Shown one piece after another: positions 58,515 through 59,856 of a stretch of 59,856 nucleotides of DNA. A program made the translations under genes and the position numbers. This stretch comes from Reyranellaceae bacterium (lineage in GTDB: Bacteria > Pseudomonadota > Alphaproteobacteria > Reyranellales > Reyranellaceae). Location: assembly GCA_022844045.1 (NCBI GenBank), contig JALHMM010000032.1, forward strand, positions 1-59,856. Direction: 5' to 3'. Position 1 is the stretch's first letter, and each line of letters begins with the position of its first letter. Under the pieces are notes generated by a model. It searched no databases, had not been told where the DNA came from, and saw only the letters and a list, made by a program, of their open reading frames with translations.

Positions 58515-59540
58515 ATGAGCGAAAGCCGTCATGTCACCGATGTCGTCGTGGTCGGCGCCGGACCGGTCGGTCTGTTCGCGGTCTTCGAATGCGGAATGGT
58601 CAGGCTGCGATGCCATGTCGTCGATGCGCTCGACGCCATCGGCGGACAGTGCACCGCGCTCTATCCCGAGAAGCCGATCTACGACATCCCCGGCCATCCC
58701 AGGATCGATGCCGCCGACCTCGTGAACGCGCTGGACGAGCAGGCGCGGCCCTTCGCGCCGGTCTACCACCTCGGCCAGACCGTCGATCGCCTGGAGCGAC
58801 AGGACGACGGCAGCTGGCGCGTCACGACGTCGAAAGGCACCGAGATCGTCGCCCGCGCGGTGTTGATCGCCGCCGGCGTCGGCGCCTTCGGCCCCAACCG
58901 GCCGCCGCTGCAAGACATCGAGCGCTACGAAGGGGGCGCCGTGCGCTACTACGTCCAGCGCCGGGAGGATTTCCGCGGCAAGCGCGTGGTGATCGCCGGC
59001 GGCGGCGACTCCGCCGTCGACTGGGCGCTGTCGCTCAGCGAGGTCGCCCAGCGCGTCATGGTGGTGCATCGACGTCCGAAGTTCCGCGCCGCGCCCGACA
59101 GCGAGGCGAAGCTGAAGGCGCTCGCCGACTCGAATCGGCTCGACCTGGTGATTCCCTATCAACTCGATTCGCTCGAAGGTGACGGAAAGAGCCTCAGCGC
59201 CGTGATCGTCGCCACGCTCGACGGCGAGAAGAAGCGACTCGAGGCCGATGTGCTGCTGCCGTTCTTCGGCCTGGCGATGGAGCTGGGGCCGATCGCGCAT
59301 TGGGGGCTCGATCTCGAGCGCAGCCTGATCACTGTCGATCCCGCGACCTGTGCCACCAACCTCCCAAGCGTCTTCGCGATCGGCGACATCGCGAGCTATC
59401 CTGGAAAGCTGAAGCTGATTCTCTGCGGCTTCAGCGAGGCGGCGATGGCGGCGCGCGCGATCTATCCGTTGGTGCATCCCGACACACCACTTCATTTCGA
59501 GTACTCGACGACGTCGGGCGTGCCCGGTACGGCGCAATAA
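58515..59540 (+). CDS. Ferredoxin-NADP reductase, thioredoxin-reductase-like type
   Basis: 341 residues. TrxR-like FNR (YumC type), which moves electrons between NADPH and ferredoxin. The FAD fold starts VTDVVVVGAGPVGLFAVFECG, and then VVDALDAIGGQCTALYPEKPIYDIPG is diagnostic of this class. The NADPH fold is RVVIAGGGDSAVDWALSLSE, then VMVVHRRPKFRA; the paired Arg favours NADPH. There is no CxxC redox motif, which separates it from true thioredoxin reductase. SVFAIGDIASYPGKLKLILCGFSEAAMAA is the C-terminal FAD site. It may supply reduced ferredoxin, possibly including Fdx of the nearby isc operon. Confidence 0.93.
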   Translation: MSESRHVTDVVVVGAGPVGLFAVFECGMVRLRCHVVDALDAIGGQCTALYPEKPIYDIPGHPRIDAADLVNALDEQARPFAPVYHLGQTVDRLERQDDGSWRVTTSKGTEIVARAVLIAAGVGAFGPNRPPLQDIERYEGGAVRYYVQRREDFRGKRVVIAGGGDSAVDWALSLSEVAQRVMVVHRRPKFRAAPDSEAKLKALADSNRLDLVIPYQLDSLEGDGKSLSAVIVATLDGEKKRLEADVLLPFFGLAMELGPIAHWGLDLERSLITVDPATCATNLPSVFAIGDIASYPGKLKLILCGFSEAAMAARAIYPLVHPDTPLHFEYSTTSGVPGTAQ

Positions 59541-59856
59541 GCGGACGGTTCGCTGCCCCGGTGCAGCCAGAAAGTGGCGTCAAATCAGGCTTTTCCCGCG
59601 CTGCAGATTATTTCGCTGCGATGTGCTTTTCCTCTTTGACACCGCGTTGTCATCTCTCATATAAGCCGCCTCCGCGACGGGCGATCAAACGCAGCGACGC
59701 TGGGTGCTCCGGCACTCGAACGAGACTTCGGTCTCGTTGCTTTATGACAAGTCTGGAGGGAAGGGATGCGCTGGCGGCGGCGTGAGGATGTCGTCGCGAG
59801 CGCATTGGATGAATAGCGTGCACCGTGATGTCGGTGAGTTGGGCGAGTGAGTTAAG
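59541..59856. other. Intergenic end of the window
   Basis: About 316 bases with no convincing gene. It holds a UUCG-type hairpin (59719-59738). Short frames near 59765-59856 lack ribosome binding sites or domains. The window ends before the next gene is recognisable. Confidence 0.6.
59719..59738. terminator. 8-bp hairpin with TTCG loop
   Basis: AACGAGAC, loop TTCG, GTCTCGTT, followed by gctttatg. The C(UUCG)G tetraloop makes it very stable. It is 180 bases after the ferredoxin reductase stop; it could end that transcript or that of a small RNA. Confidence 0.5.

Noticed and set aside
1..59856. CRISPR arrays, transposases, integrases or prophage
   Set aside because: No regularly spaced short repeats and no transposase, integrase or phage structural protein were found on either strand. 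The repeats present are paired palindromes.

Overview
The window is about 60 kb of a GC-rich genome. Nearly all genes are close-packed, with G or C at most third codon positions. Gene content points to an alphaproteobacterium: a complete isc operon led by a Rrf2-type IscR, an EcfG-type GGAAC-N17-CGTT stress promoter, glnE followed by bcp, a Bug/TctC solute-binding protein, and paired palindromic repeats of a kind common in large-genome Rhizobiales and Rhodospirillales. A Rhodospirillales/Reyranella-like organism is my inference; the sequence does not prove it. There is no rRNA, CRISPR array, transposase or phage structural gene. One tRNA is present.

Layout. 1-4.9 kb: truncated sensor kinase, polytopic membrane protein, small alpha/beta-barrel-like protein, acyl-CoA thioesterase and a PRPP synthase. 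5.0-7.0 kb: an AT-richer single gene encoding a GHKL ATPase fused to a PD-(D/E)XK nuclease-like domain, the best candidate for an acquired defence gene. 7.2-11.2 kb: valS and aroA, convergent on a strong hairpin. 11.3-15.2 kb: peptidoglycan amidase-like protein, AraC regulator, MFS transporter, and two paralogous secreted four-cysteine proteins. 15.2-19.0 kb: a tightly packed sugar-acid operon (PrpF-family isomerase, DgoK, DgoA, TctC-type binding protein). 19.0-26.3 kb: two GNATs, DUF4406 protein, aroQ, sulfatase, RlmB, EEP-family phosphatase, 2-hydroxyacid dehydrogenase and a secreted unknown with a decayed paralogue behind it. 26.5-28.3 kb: a small-protein cluster with an EcfG promoter. 28.3-30.8 kb: FAD oxidoreductase and LLM flavin monooxygenase. 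31.0-36.8 kb: a surface-glycan island (GT2-GtrA fusion, Gfo/Idh/MocA oxidoreductase, GT4, GT-C-like membrane protein) preceded by three consecutive perfect inverted repeats. 36.9-46.9 kb: bcp, glnE, a giant AsmA/YhdP-like protein, D-cysteine desulfhydrase-like enzyme, tyrS and anmK. 47.1-48.6 kb: a Fic protein with an AbiEi-like N-terminus. 48.7-57.2 kb: an alpha/beta hydrolase, then iscR, two cysteine desulfurases, iscU, iscA, hscB, hscA, fdx, iscX and a lipoprotein. 57.2-59.5 kb: mnmA, tRNA-Met and a ferredoxin-NADP reductase.

How it fits together. The isc operon builds Fe-S clusters: IscS supplies sulfur, IscU is the scaffold, HscA/HscB the transfer chaperones, Fdx the electron donor, and IscR the likely sensor acting on palindromes at the promoter. 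mnmA, just downstream, also depends on cysteine-desulfurase sulfur. Three families of paired palindromic repeats are scattered through the window. One copy has become the C-terminal tail of the first cysteine desulfurase, one separates iscA from hscB, and one supplies the only start codon I can find for a secreted protein.

The most noteworthy items are the GHKL-nuclease gene, the AbiEi-Fic fusion with phased direct repeats upstream, the AT-rich patch inside anmK, and the repeat-derived coding extensions.
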